From Pseudomonadota bacterium (GTDB taxonomy: Bacteria > Pseudomonadota > Gammaproteobacteria > Burkholderiales > Thiobacillaceae): 64,000 nucleotides of DNA. The stretch spans positions 1 through 64,000 of the forward strand of contig JAKADY010000001.1 in assembly GCA_021826065.1 (NCBI GenBank), in the 5' to 3' direction. Below are positions 47,341 through 55,941 of the stretch, piece after piece (position 1 is the stretch's first letter; every line of letters begins with the position of its first letter). Under the pieces are notes generated by a model that searched no databases, had not been told where the DNA came from, and saw only the letters and a program-made list of their open reading frames with translations. Position numbers and translations under genes: made by a program.

Positions 47341-47682
47341 CCCCTCCCCCGCCTGCGGGGGAGGGGTGGGGGAGAGGGAACCGTTCATGGCCGCCACCAC
47401 AACCGCTTTTAACCTAAAAACCGCAGTTGAACGGGGCCGAAGGCCGGTCCAAGCGGGTGGCTGGCGCGAAGCATTGATGCCGCAGGGTCGCCCCCTGCAA
47501 GGAGGAGCGCCAAAGCCAGGCGCGCGCTTGGACCGGAAAGCGGGCCCGTAGCGGTCTCACCCACAGGGTCATGCTGACCGGAGGCAGAATCGCTCGCCTC
47601 ATCAATCTGTTACGAACACATAGGAGCGGTCAACTGTGGTTTTTAGGTTTATAGGCTGGGGCGGCCAACAGGCCATGAACGG
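47341..47682. repeat. GC-rich composite repeat, interrupted by MITE copy 3
   Basis: A 12-bp hairpin CCCCTCCCCCGC / GCGGGGGAGGGG, then TGGGGGAGAGGG, CCGTTCATGGCC (47381-47392), and after the MITE its inverted copy GGCCATGAACGG (47671-47682). Same layout as 35258-35354 in xerC. The MITE lies inside the spacer, so it arrived later. Confidence 0.8.
47413..47647. mobile_element. MITE-like structured element, copy 3 (long form, 235 bp)
   Basis: Exactly the length of copy 1 though internally diverged. Flanks TTTAA and TTTAT match in 4 of 5. The insert forms a 12-bp stem CCGGTCCAAGCG (47444-47455) / CGCTTGGACCGG (47525-47536) and a hairpin GCAGGG-TCGCC-CCCTGC (47482-47498), which in copy 1 is ACAGGG/CCCTGT, a compensatory change. 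AAGGAGGAGC follows the hairpin in both. Confidence 0.85.
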
Positions 47683-47692
47683 TTATGGCACA

Positions 47693-47893
47693 TCAGTAGT
47701 GGTACCGGCACTGGATGACAATCAGCGTCTGTCCATCGATCGGTAGACGAGTCGGTGTTCCTCGTTGATCCGGCGCGACCGACCGCCTCGATGAGCGGAT
47801 GGATCCGCTTGATCATGGCCCGGTCTTCGACCGACCAGGCCGTGTGTACTCCTCCCATGCATTCGGCGTGAAGCAGATGCGCAGCCGACTCAT
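47693..47893 (-). pseudogene. yoeB toxin, broken by two frameshifts and a deletion
   Basis: Starts with ATG overlapping the yefM stop. Pieces in different frames: MSRLRICFTPNAWEEY; AWSVEDRAMIKRIHPLIEAV; SRRINEEHRLVYRSMD; and TLIVIQCRYHY at the true end. The segment that normally joins helix 2 to the SRRINEEHR strand is deleted. The mRNA-interferase toxin is therefore dead. Confidence 0.85.
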
Positions 47894-48147
47894 TCGGGAT
47901 CGACGAGCGCACGCGGCTCGGCAAGCCCCTGGCGATCCTGTTCGACCGATTGCAGCAATCGCCGCGCGTTGGCAGGACTGCGCAGCAAGTAATCGGTCTC
48001 TTGCCAGGCCTCGAAGTCCTCGAGCGACATCATCACCACCGGTCGGCCTTTTTGCCGCGTGATAATGATCGGGGCATGGTCGTCGTTGACCTTGTCCATG
48101 GTACGCGCCAGGTTGTTACGGGCTTCGGTATAGGTGATCGCTTCCAT
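47890..48147 (-). CDS. yefM: YefM antitoxin (Phd/YefM family), intact
   Basis: 85 residues: MEAITYTEARNNLARTMDKV, PIIITRQKGRPVVMMSLEDF and a C-terminal helix WQETDYLLRSPANARRLL. It would bind its own promoter and neutralise YoeB, but its toxin partner next door is broken, so it is an orphan antitoxin. Confidence 0.92.
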   Translation of the reverse strand: MEAITYTEARNNLARTMDKVNDDHAPIIITRQKGRPVVMMSLEDFEAWQETDYLLRSPANARRLLQSVEQDRQGLAEPRALVDPE

Positions 48148-48348
48148 ATAGCTCTACACAAATGGGGACCGCACCTCTCAGCATGCCGGCGCGGCTCGCT
48201 CAATGCAAAGACCCGGTGATGGCCTCCGGAAGATACCGACCGCTGGGAGCGCGAGCAAACCATTTCCCCCTACAAGGCGCAGGGTGGAATTCCCCGGCGT
48301 TTGGCCATAAGTTGTCACTTGTCGCCTTTATGAGCCGAGCATTCCGCC

Positions 48349-49860
48349 GTGCAGCCACCCACCCCTGGCATCGCCTTCGACAACACCTATGCCCGCGAGC
48401 TGCAGGGCTTTTACGTCGATTGGCAGCCGACCCCGGTACGCGCCCCCGCCCTGGTCTTCTTCAACCGGACACTGGCCGAGGAATTGGGGCTCGCGCTCGA
48501 CGGTCTCACGGCCGATGACCTGGCGGCGATCTTCTCCGGCAATCGGCTACCGGCCGGGGCGCAGCCCATCGCCCAGGCCTATGCCGGCCACCAGTTCGGT
48601 CACTTCGCACCGCAGTTGGGCGACGGCCGGGCCCTGCTGCTCGGCGAGGTGATCGACCGGCAGGGCCGGCGTCGCGACATCGCGCTGAAGGGCTCCGGTC
48701 GCACGCCCTTTTCACGGCGCGGTGACGGCAAGGCGGCCCTGGGGCCGATGCTGCGGGAGGTGCTCATCGGCGAGGCGATGCATGCCCTGGGCATCCCCAC
48801 CACACGGGCGCTGGCGGTGGTTGCGACCGGCGAGCCGGTCTTTCGCGAGCGCACCCTGCCGGGGGCCATCCTCACGCGCATCGCCGCCAGCCATCTGCGC
48901 GTGGGCACCTTCCAGTACTTCTGGGCGCATGGCACGCCCGAGATGGTGCGCCGGCTGGCCGACTATGCCATCGCCCGGCACTATCCCGAGCTGAACGCCA
49001 CCGAGGACCGCTACCTGGGCTTACTGCGTGCCGTAGCGGAGCGCCAGGCGCAGCTCGTCGCGCAGTGGATGCACGTGGGCTTCATCCACGGGGTGATGAA
49101 CACCGACAACATGAGCATCCCTGGCGAGACCATCGACTACGGTCCCTGTGCCTTCATGGAGGCCTATGATCCGGGCGCGGTGTTCAGCTCCATCGACGAG
49201 ATGGGCCGCTATGCCTATGGCGAACAGCCTCGCATCGCCCGCTGGAACCTGGCGCGCCTGGCCGAGACCCTGCTACCGCTGTTGAGCGATGACGAGGGAC
49301 ACGCCATTGCGCTCGCCACCGAGGTGATCGATGGCTTCGTCGCCCGCTACCAGGAATATTGGCTCGCTGGACTGCGCGCCAAGCTGGGGCTGCGGCGCGC
49401 GCTGTCCGACAGCGCCGACACCGCCTTGGGCGAGGCCTGGCTGGACCTGCTCGCTGCCCAGCAGGTGGACTACACCCTGGCCTGGCGCTACCTGGCCGAT
49501 GCGGCGGAGGGCGATGCGGCGCGGCTGCGCGACCTGTTTCCGGGCCAGCCGGGGCTGGAACGGTGGCTTGCGCGCTGGCGCGAGCGCTGCGTCGCCGAGG
49601 ACAGTGAGGAAGGGGGCGAACCCGACGCGGCGGCCGCGCGCGCCGCGCGCATGCGCCGGGTAAACCCCTGGCTCATCCCGCGCAACCATCGGGTGGAGGA
49701 GGCGCTGGCCGCCGCCTCCGAGACGGGCGACCTCGCCCCCTTCGAGAGGCTGCTAAAGGCCCTGCTGCGCCCTTATGAAGAAGATCCGGCTTTATCCTAT
49801 TATGCCGAGCCAGCGCCAGCCGAGTTCATGGCCGGTTTCCGCACCTTCTGCGGGACCTGA
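48349..49860 (+). CDS. selO: Protein adenylyltransferase SelO
   Basis: 503 residues (YdiU/UPF0061). A pseudokinase-fold enzyme that AMPylates proteins in redox stress. Motifs: YAGHQFGHFAPQLGDGRA, LKGSGRTPFSRRGDGKAALG, and the metal-binding NTDNMSIPGETIDYGPCAFM. GTG 48349 is used; no in-frame ATG lies nearby. Bacterial form without selenocysteine; ends TFCGT. Confidence 0.95.
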   Translation: MQPPTPGIAFDNTYARELQGFYVDWQPTPVRAPALVFFNRTLAEELGLALDGLTADDLAAIFSGNRLPAGAQPIAQAYAGHQFGHFAPQLGDGRALLLGEVIDRQGRRRDIALKGSGRTPFSRRGDGKAALGPMLREVLIGEAMHALGIPTTRALAVVATGEPVFRERTLPGAILTRIAASHLRVGTFQYFWAHGTPEMVRRLADYAIARHYPELNATEDRYLGLLRAVAERQAQLVAQWMHVGFIHGVMNTDNMSIPGETIDYGPCAFMEAYDPGAVFSSIDEMGRYAYGEQPRIARWNLARLAETLLPLLSDDEGHAIALATEVIDGFVARYQEYWLAGLRAKLGLRRALSDSADTALGEAWLDLLAAQQVDYTLAWRYLADAAEGDAARLRDLFPGQPGLERWLARWRERCVAEDSEEGGEPDAAAARAARMRRVNPWLIPRNHRVEEALAAASETGDLAPFERLLKALLRPYEEDPALSYYAEPAPAEFMAGFRTFCGT

Positions 49861-50118
49861 ACACCCCGCGGCCAGCCGGGCAGGGCAACGGCGCTCGGGC
49901 GGCCGTTGGACTCTACTGGGGCAACCCTGTTTCTTGTGCAACAAAAAGTCACATCCGCCTCGCACTCGGGCCGCTAGCAACGGTTTTTCGCGGTGCCAAT
50001 GCGGCCCTGTGCGACCTGTAGCAGGAAATTGCAATCCCGGCTTGCATTCGTCTTGTCTGCCAGCCGTTGAGGATACAACCTGGCCTGACATGCTCCTTCT
50101 GTAGGCCGCGGCGGGCCA
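49861..50118. other. Convergent intergenic region, nothing recognised
   Basis: 258 bases between selO and the C39 peptidase gene. I see no clear terminator, repeat family or gene. Short ORFs here have no coding character. Confidence 0.45.
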
Positions 50119-50838
50119 TCAGTGCAAGACGCGGTGCGCCAGTTGCGACACCGCAGCGGCGCTCTGCCGGCGCGGCGTGCGGGTGAAAAAATCCTCTCTG
50201 GCCATGACATTGGCCCGGGCCGGCAGCACGGCCAGGAACTTCCCCGCCAGATCGCCATCATCCTTGTCCGCCCGCGTCTGCCACATCTCGAGGAACTGGC
50301 TGCGGCTGTAGGTGCGGTTGCCCAGGCTGGGGTCGGCCAGCCACACCGTGTCGCCATCGATGCCGCGCAGCACGGAGAAGTGATCGTCCTTGCGATGTTT
50401 CACATAGACGATGACCGGCATCTTGAGCCGGGCCAGTTGCTCATAACTTGCGGCGAAGCCCTGCGCCTTGAAGCCGTACTGCGCCAGCGCGCGCGCCATG
50501 TCGGCGAAGCTTGCCCGCCCATCGCCCTTGTCCATGGCCTGCAAAAGCTGCGCCTCGGTCAGCCGCTGGCCGTAGTATTCGTTGAGCAAAGTCGCCAGGG
50601 CGGCCGCGCCGCAGGAATAGTCCAGATCCTGCTTGACCACACGGTCGTCACGCAGCCGTTTCCAGCTCTTGACCGGCACAAGGCCGGACGCCGAGTGCGT
50701 GGCGAGGATCACGCTCTCGGGGCCGGGTGATGTTGCGGTGTTGGCTTCACCCGGCGTGTCGGGGGATTGCGCTTGCGCGAAGCCGCAGGCCGAAACCAGC
50801 GCGACGAACAGGTTAAAGCTTGCGCGCACGGGGCGCAT
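50119..50838 (-). CDS. Periplasmic C39-family peptidase
   Basis: 239 residues. A Sec signal (MRPVRASFNLFVALVSACG, cleavage after AQA) is followed by a C39 papain-like domain with catalytic Cys in DYSCGAAALATLL (about residue 86), His in HFSVLRG and Asp in DPSLGN. C39 enzymes cut after double-glycine leaders. Usually they are fused to ABC exporters; here there is no transporter and the enzyme is predicted to be secreted, as in FapD of the Fap amyloid system. The likely substrate is the precursor at 52055-52513. Confidence 0.88.
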   Translation of the reverse strand: MRPVRASFNLFVALVSACGFAQAQSPDTPGEANTATSPGPESVILATHSASGLVPVKSWKRLRDDRVVKQDLDYSCGAAALATLLNEYYGQRLTEAQLLQAMDKGDGRASFADMARALAQYGFKAQGFAASYEQLARLKMPVIVYVKHRKDDHFSVLRGIDGDTVWLADPSLGNRTYSRSQFLEMWQTRADKDDGDLAGKFLAVLPARANVMAREDFFTRTPRRQSAAAVSQLAHRVLH

Positions 50839-51416
50839 CAACCCATGCCTAAAGACCCCGCGCCGGACGGCGGCGGGACAACCCCGAGCATGGCCATGAC
50901 GATGCCCAGCACCGCGAACAGGACGCCGGTCGCCAGCATGGCCGGAATCAGGCCGACGACGATGCCGCCGATGCTGTAACCCAGCCCCGCCTTGGGGATC
51001 GCACCCGAGAGGGCATTGGCCCCCACCCAGACCGAGTACAACCACAACGGCAGCGTCAGCAGATAAGGCACGCCGAGCGCCGTCAGGCCCGCTCCGAGCG
51101 TGTCGGCCACCAGCCAGGAAGCGGCCACCAGATTGAACAGATCGCCCTGCCCGTCCCAGCGCCCGCCGCGCTTCATCCACCATTTGAGCACGGCCACGAT
51201 GACGAGAAACGCCGTCCAGACCGACAGCACCATGAAGGGGATGGCCAGCCACGGCGGCATGCCGGGCGTCTCCGGCGTGCCGCCAGTCAGGCCCGGATCG
51301 AGGCCGGTGAGCATGCCGATCAGGGTGATGGCCAGCACCGACTGCCAGCGGGGGAAGGCGAAACGATCAAAGGGGAGTTCGCGCAGGAGGAAGAGGGAGA
51401 GGGCGGAGTTGATCAT
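50838..51416 (-). CDS. YIP1-like membrane protein
   Basis: 192 residues with about five membrane segments and a short Pro/Gly C-terminus. The stretch AIPKAGLGYSIGGIVVGLIPAML is typical of YIP1-domain proteins. It overlaps both neighbours, so it belongs to the operon. Role in export or immunity is inference. Confidence 0.7.
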   Translation of the reverse strand: MINSALSLFLLRELPFDRFAFPRWQSVLAITLIGMLTGLDPGLTGGTPETPGMPPWLAIPFMVLSVWTAFLVIVAVLKWWMKRGGRWDGQGDLFNLVAASWLVADTLGAGLTALGVPYLLTLPLWLYSVWVGANALSGAIPKAGLGYSIGGIVVGLIPAMLATGVLFAVLGIVMAMLGVVPPPSGAGSLGMG

Positions 51417-51703
51417 CTTGTTGTGTCGGCAGCAGAGTTTTTCGACAACCGTTGAACCACTACGGCTACAACAAAGGCAGCAAAACTCATCAAAAATGCG
51501 TCAACGAAGGTGGTTAGCGTATCTTGCGCCCGATTATTCATCCATGAAAAAAGGTAATAAATTGGCGCGTAAGATACAAATATTTTCAGGAGGGATACAA
51601 GCGCCATGGGGAGCGTGAGAGGATATCTGGTGAATAATTGGGCAAGAACAAGCAAGGCCATAATTTGGATGCCAAACATACCGCCGTATAGCATTTGAAT
51701 CAT
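51413..51703 (-). CDS. Small membrane protein, possible immunity protein
   Basis: 96 residues from ATG 51701-51703, three predicted membrane helices (GIQIMALLVLAQLF, LLKIFVSYAPIYYLFSW, AFLMSFAAFVVAVVV) and a charged tail. Sequence is noticeably more AT-rich than flanking genes. Overlaps the YIP1-like gene by 4 bases. Family not recognised. Confidence 0.65.
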   Translation of the reverse strand: MIQMLYGGMFGIQIMALLVLAQLFTRYPLTLPMALVSLLKIFVSYAPIYYLFSWMNNRAQDTLTTFVDAFLMSFAAFVVAVVVQRLSKNSAADTTR

Positions 51704-51708
51704 GGTCG

Positions 51709-52026
51709 TCAGACAAAGTGGGGAAAGAGTTTGTAGATGGCGGCGTGCGTGATGATCAACAGAAGCATATGCGCCTCCCAGAGGAAGGCGTTCCAAATTT
51801 CCGCGTATCTGCTAAAACAGCGCATCTTTTGAGCCATCAGCGCAAAAACCTCCAGGATGCTGGCCACCAGTCCGTATAGACCAAGCGCCAACCCTTCGAG
51901 ATGCATGAAACCATATGGGCCATGAAATTTCAGACCATACAGCAGAATGGCCACCCCCAACGCCAAAGCGGCATGCGCCAGATGAATACCTGTTTTTGTG
52001 CTCACCGAGACGCGAGAGGTGGCCAT
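51709..52026 (-). CDS. Small membrane protein, possible immunity protein
   Basis: 105 residues from ATG 52024-52026; a TTG start at 52086 would overlap the precursor gene. About four hydrophobic helices. AT-rich codon usage like its neighbour. 28 bases after the precursor gene and 5 before the next. Family not recognised. Confidence 0.62.
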   Translation of the reverse strand: MATSRVSVSTKTGIHLAHAALALGVAILLYGLKFHGPYGFMHLEGLALGLYGLVASILEVFALMAQKMRCFSRYAEIWNAFLWEAHMLLLIITHAAIYKLFPHFV

Positions 52027-52054
52027 GGCTGATAGAGTCAATACAAAACCGCCA

Positions 52055-52513
52055 TTACCACCATCCTCGACCTGCGCCGTAGCCAATCAGCGCCCCTCGA
52101 CCAGCTGAGAAACTCAGTCGGCCAAGCGCACCGCCAATGGATTGGGTAGGACGAAAAGCGCCCCATGCCGCGCCGACACCGATAGATCGAGCAAGGCCCC
52201 ATGCGACGCTGCTGGGCGAAGCATTGCGGTTATAAACAGCACTCGTCATGTAACCGTATGCGCCCGACAAACCGCCCACGAATCCTCCCGCAACATTCAG
52301 CCAATACGCCCCCTCCGTCTCCTTCATCTCCTGATCGGACAGCGCCGCCAGTTGCATCGGCTGGTGGGCGTTGTCGAACAGCGCGGCCATGTCCGCCTCG
52401 GTGAAGGCGGCGACAGGTTGGGTTGCGGCTTCGACCTGCGCTTCCGTCGCATAAGCCTGTGCAGACAGCATCCCGACCGAGGCCAGGGCAAGAACAGCGT
52501 GTTTCAACTGCAT
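52055..52513 (-). CDS. Secreted precursor with Sec signal and double-glycine-type leader
   Basis: 152 residues in three parts. (1) A Sec signal MQLKHAVLALASVGMLSAQ ending AYA. (2) A propeptide ending LSDQEMKETEGA (about residues 58-69), which matches the leader of class II bacteriocins with GA as the cut site. (3) A mature part of about 83 residues rich in Gly, Ala and aromatic residues (AGGFVGGLSGAYGY; ends GYGAGRGWW). RBS AAAGGAG precedes ATG 52511-52513. The two-stage leader suggests export by Sec and trimming by the periplasmic C39 enzyme. Confidence 0.75.
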   Translation of the reverse strand: MQLKHAVLALASVGMLSAQAYATEAQVEAATQPVAAFTEADMAALFDNAHQPMQLAALSDQEMKETEGAYWLNVAGGFVGGLSGAYGYMTSAVYNRNASPSSVAWGLARSIGVGAAWGAFRPTQSIGGALGRLSFSAGRGALIGYGAGRGWW

Positions 52514-52666
52514 GATATAGACTCCTTTCGTGTCACGAAGATAACAACAAGCCTCGCAAGACTCCCGAGGCACTCTTTGACGGTGTTGGCCCACCGCCAA
52601 ACCTTGCGCGGATCGGGCAGTGTGCCCGTTCCGCATAATTCTTCCCAAGCCGGCTCGCACGCCCTT

Positions 52667-53557
52667 TCACCGCAAGGTGTAGAGCCAGTTCAGTCGGAAT
52701 TCCGACCCGCCCGACCCCGAGGCGTTGGCCTTGAACGTGGCGTTGAGCGTGTTGCCGCGGTCGAAACCGTAGCCCGCGCCGAGGACGAGGTCGGTGGCGG
52801 TGCGGGCGATGCCCTGGGGGGAGCCGTCGATCCGGTCGGTTTGCCGGCGTGTCCATTGCAGTCCGGTGGTCAGCGTCACCCGGTCGTTCACCGCGAAGCC
52901 TACCGAGGGGTTGACGAGCAGCAGGTTGCCGGGCTTCAAGTCCTGTTCGCCTTCGCGGCGGGTTTGATTGAAGCGGTAGCCGGCGGTCAGCGAGAACACG
53001 ATGGGGTCGATGGCCTTGTAGGTGGTGATCCCCAACATGGCGGACTTGAAGCTGGCTGTGTCGTGGCGGTGTTTCTCGGCCAGGGCCAGTTCGGCAAAGC
53101 CCAGTACGGCGGGGGCGTCGTCGTCTTTTTTGAACTGGACGTTCACCCCCGCCCAGGCATCGGCGAGGCGGGTCTCTCTGCTGGAAGACGTGCCCGATAG
53201 GCCGCTCGTGCGCTGGCTGGAAGTCAGGCCGCTGGCGCGCGTGTAGATCTCCGTTTTGGCGGTCAGCCCGTAGCGCAGCCCGACGGTGCCGACGAGGGTG
53301 TCCGAGTTGCCGATACTCGTGCCGATGGCGGTCGGGATCGTGACGAACGAGGCGGGACCGGTCTGCACGACGATCGGCGCGCCGGTGGACACCCCCTGGC
53401 GATCCACGTTGGCATAGGCGAAGGAGAGATCGAGCTTGACCTTGCCTTGGTCGGTGATCAGGTCTTCGACGGTAAGGGGCAGGTCGGCGAACGCCGGGAC
53501 GCCAAGACAAGACAAGGCGGCGGCCAGGCCGGGAACGACAGGCGGACGGAAAGGCAT
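52667..53557 (-). CDS. Outer-membrane beta-barrel protein
   Basis: 296 residues. Sec signal (MPFRPPVVPGLAAALSCLG, cleavage after AFA), then alternating amphipathic strands (VKLDLSFAYANV, DTLVGTVGLRYGL, VFSLTAGYRFN) and a C-terminal strand ending FRLNWLYTLR. Probably about 12 strands. It may be the export pore or receptor for the peptide system; FapF offers a precedent of a barrel beside a C39 enzyme. Its promoter has a G13 run. Confidence 0.75.
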   Translation of the reverse strand: MPFRPPVVPGLAAALSCLGVPAFADLPLTVEDLITDQGKVKLDLSFAYANVDRQGVSTGAPIVVQTGPASFVTIPTAIGTSIGNSDTLVGTVGLRYGLTAKTEIYTRASGLTSSQRTSGLSGTSSSRETRLADAWAGVNVQFKKDDDAPAVLGFAELALAEKHRHDTASFKSAMLGITTYKAIDPIVFSLTAGYRFNQTRREGEQDLKPGNLLLVNPSVGFAVNDRVTLTTGLQWTRRQTDRIDGSPQGIARTATDLVLGAGYGFDRGNTLNATFKANASGSGGSEFRLNWLYTLR

Positions 53558-53591
53558 GGAACTCCCTGTGAGCGGCTTCTGATTTTTCGTG

Positions 53592-53624
53592 ATCCTATGG
53601 CCCCCCCCCCCCCACTATTGTCAA
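53592..53624 (-). promoter_or_regulatory. Candidate phase-variable promoter with G13 tract
   Basis: On the minus strand TTGACA (53624-53619), 21-base spacer containing thirteen consecutive G (53613-53601), then TAGGAT (53597-53592), 35 bases before the beta-barrel start. Loss of about four G would give the ideal 17-base spacer. Poly-G/C tracts between -35 and -10 drive phase variation in neisserial porA and opc. Confidence 0.65.
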
Positions 53625-53820
53625 GTGAAACTTCTGCGACAAATGGCCGCTCGCCGGGCACGGTCGGCGCGGCAATCGGTGGTCGGTCCACCACCAGCTT
53701 AGTCCGAGCGCCCATGTTTCATGTGAAACAAGACCCCTGGCTCACCAGCGCCAACGCGTGCCCACCCCATCCGGTTGAAGCTACACTTCGCGTATCGTAG
53801 CCCGGCTTGCACCTCTGGCG

Positions 53821-54549
53821 ATGGACCTACACCGCCCACTGTCCATGTATCCCAGCGCCGGACGACTCGTCATCCTCGACGCCGATGGCACCACCATCGA
53901 CGCCTTCAGCGCCATCGAGCGGACCTTCGCCTATCACGGCATGGCCATCGGCGACCTGGCGCGCTTTCAGAAACGGCGACACCTCTTCAAATACCTGGGC
54001 GGGCTGAAGGAATTCCCGGCCAACCTGAAGCGCCAGCTCGGCAAACAGCGCCGCCGGCAGCTCATCGCCACGCTGACCGAGGTCTATCGCGACGAGGCCC
54101 GCCTGTTTCCGGGGATCTCCGAGCTGGTGAGCGCACTCATTGCCGCCGAAGGCATCCATGTGGGCGTCGTCACGCGCAACATCACCCTGGAGCCCGCCGA
54201 GACCCTGCGCCAGCTCTTCCGGCGGCACGGCATCGACACCGATGCGATGGACTTCCTGGTCAGCGTCCCCCTCGGTGAGACCAAGACCCCGCACTTCCGG
54301 GCGGTGCGCGAGGGCCTGGGCATCAACCCGGCGCGCGCCTACGTCTGCGGCGACGAACATCGCGATTATCTCGCCGCCATCGCCACCGGCATGCACCCTT
54401 TCATCGTCTCCTACGGCTTCGAGGATCATGGCCGACTCACGCAAAAGTTCGGCGTGCCCGAGGAGGTGATCTCGCGCACACCGTTCGAGCTGAGCGCGCG
54501 CCTGCGCCATACCCTGGACCTGGCCGGTGGCAGCGGCCTGGAACGATGA
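53821..54549 (+). CDS. HAD-superfamily hydrolase
   Basis: 242 residues. Motif I is LDADGTT with the nucleophile Asp (about residue 20), motif II VVTRN, motif III ETKTPHF, motif IV CGDEHRDYLAA. Phosphatase of unknown substrate, phosphoglycolate-phosphatase-like. ATG 53821 or 53845 are both possible. The region before it (53625-53820) holds no other feature that I can support. Confidence 0.85.
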   Translation: MDLHRPLSMYPSAGRLVILDADGTTIDAFSAIERTFAYHGMAIGDLARFQKRRHLFKYLGGLKEFPANLKRQLGKQRRRQLIATLTEVYRDEARLFPGISELVSALIAAEGIHVGVVTRNITLEPAETLRQLFRRHGIDTDAMDFLVSVPLGETKTPHFRAVREGLGINPARAYVCGDEHRDYLAAIATGMHPFIVSYGFEDHGRLTQKFGVPEEVISRTPFELSARLRHTLDLAGGSGLER

Positions 54550-54608
54550 GGCGGCGCACCGCTCCATAATCTCATTCGCTCAACTCCCAGTCGTACAGGA
54601 CTTGCAAC

Positions 54609-55916
54609 ATGGACCTCAAGGCCACACTCAAGCGCTGGCTGCCCCCTCTGCTGCTCCTCACGGCGGCGGCCGCCGGCCTCTGGGCCTGGCAGCCCTGGCA
54701 GGACAAGACGCCGCAACCACAATACCGGCTCGGCAAGGCGACCGAAGGGCGGCTGTCGGCGGCGGTCTCCGCCAGCGGCACGCTCGGTGCCCTCGTGACC
54801 GTGCAGGTCGGCTCCCAGGTCTCGGGCCAGATCGCCGAGCTGCTGGCGGACTTCAATGCCCCGGTGAAAAAGGGTCAGGTCATCGCCCGTCTGGACCCGG
54901 CCGCCTTCGAGACCCGGGTGGCCCAAGCCCAGGCCGACCTGCGCGCTGCGGAGAGCGCCGCCCAGGTGGCGCGCGAGACCCTCACCGTGCGCCAGGCCGA
55001 GCTCGCCAAGGCCCGCATCGCCCTGGATGACGCCGGCCGCAATCTTGAACGCAAACGGGCCCTGGTGCGCGAGCAGTTCATCTCCCCAGCGGAGCTCGAC
55101 AGCGCCCAAGCCGCCTTTGAGACCGCACGCGAGCAGGTGCGCCTGGCCGAGGCCGGTGTTCGGGTGGCGAGCGCCCAGCTCCACAACGCCGAGGCACTGG
55201 TGGCGCAGCGTCAGGCCCTGCTGCGCCAGGCACAGGTGGAGCTCGCCCACACCGTGATCCGCTCGCCGGTCGATGGCGTGGTCATCAGCCGCAACGTGGA
55301 CGTCGGTCAGACCGTGGCCGCCAGCCTGCAGGCGCCGGTGCTGTTCACTATCGCCCAGGATCTCCGGCAGATGGAGGTCAACATCGCCGTCGACGAGGCC
55401 GACGTGGGGCGCGTGCGGCCCGGGCAAAAGGTGCGCTTCACCGTCGACGCCTATCCCGGCGAGCGCTTCAGCGGCCAGGTCACCGAGATCCGCAAAGCGC
55501 CGCAGACCGTCAACAACGTGGTCACCTATAGCGTCATGGCCACCGCCGCCAATCCCGACGGCAAGCTCCTGCCCGGCATGACCGCCAACGCGCGCATCCT
55601 CACCGAGGAAAAGGAGCGCGTGCTGATGGTGCCCAACGAGGCCCTGCGCTTCCGCCCGCTTAATCCGGACGGCTCGCCGGTCAAGCTGGAGGTGCGCAAC
55701 CGCGAGGAGGGGCCGGGTATCCCCGGCCGCGTCTGGGTCCTGGGTCGGGACGGCCGACCCCAGCCCATCGCCCTGCGCCTGGGGGTGAGCGACGGCCGGG
55801 CGACCGAGGTCCTGCGCGGTGAGATCCGGGATGGCACCGAGATCATCCTGGGCTACGAGGAGGGTTCCGAACCCAAACCCAAACGGCAGACCCGGCCGTT
55901 CGGTGGCGGCCTGTGA
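54609..55916 (+). CDS. macA: MacA-like periplasmic adaptor (HlyD family)
   Basis: 435 residues. One N-terminal membrane anchor (PPLLLLTAAAAGLWAW), a lipoyl/barrel-sandwich region (VSASGTLGALVTVQVGSQVSG), a helical hairpin coiled coil about 110-210, then beta-barrel and membrane-proximal domains. Links an inner-membrane MacB pump to an outer-membrane channel for peptide, macrolide or siderophore export. Followed by separate ATPase and permease genes. Confidence 0.9.
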   Translation: MDLKATLKRWLPPLLLLTAAAAGLWAWQPWQDKTPQPQYRLGKATEGRLSAAVSASGTLGALVTVQVGSQVSGQIAELLADFNAPVKKGQVIARLDPAAFETRVAQAQADLRAAESAAQVARETLTVRQAELAKARIALDDAGRNLERKRALVREQFISPAELDSAQAAFETAREQVRLAEAGVRVASAQLHNAEALVAQRQALLRQAQVELAHTVIRSPVDGVVISRNVDVGQTVAASLQAPVLFTIAQDLRQMEVNIAVDEADVGRVRPGQKVRFTVDAYPGERFSGQVTEIRKAPQTVNNVVTYSVMATAANPDGKLLPGMTANARILTEEKERVLMVPNEALRFRPLNPDGSPVKLEVRNREEGPGIPGRVWVLGRDGRPQPIALRLGVSDGRATEVLRGEIRDGTEIILGYEEGSEPKPKRQTRPFGGGL

Positions 55917-55918
55917 TG

Positions 55919-55941
55919 GGGTGAGCGGTGAGGGGTGAGGC

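Noticed and set aside
49775-50104. Small protein gene between selO and the C39 peptidase
   Set aside because: It overlaps the selO end, has no ribosome-binding site and shows no codon bias.
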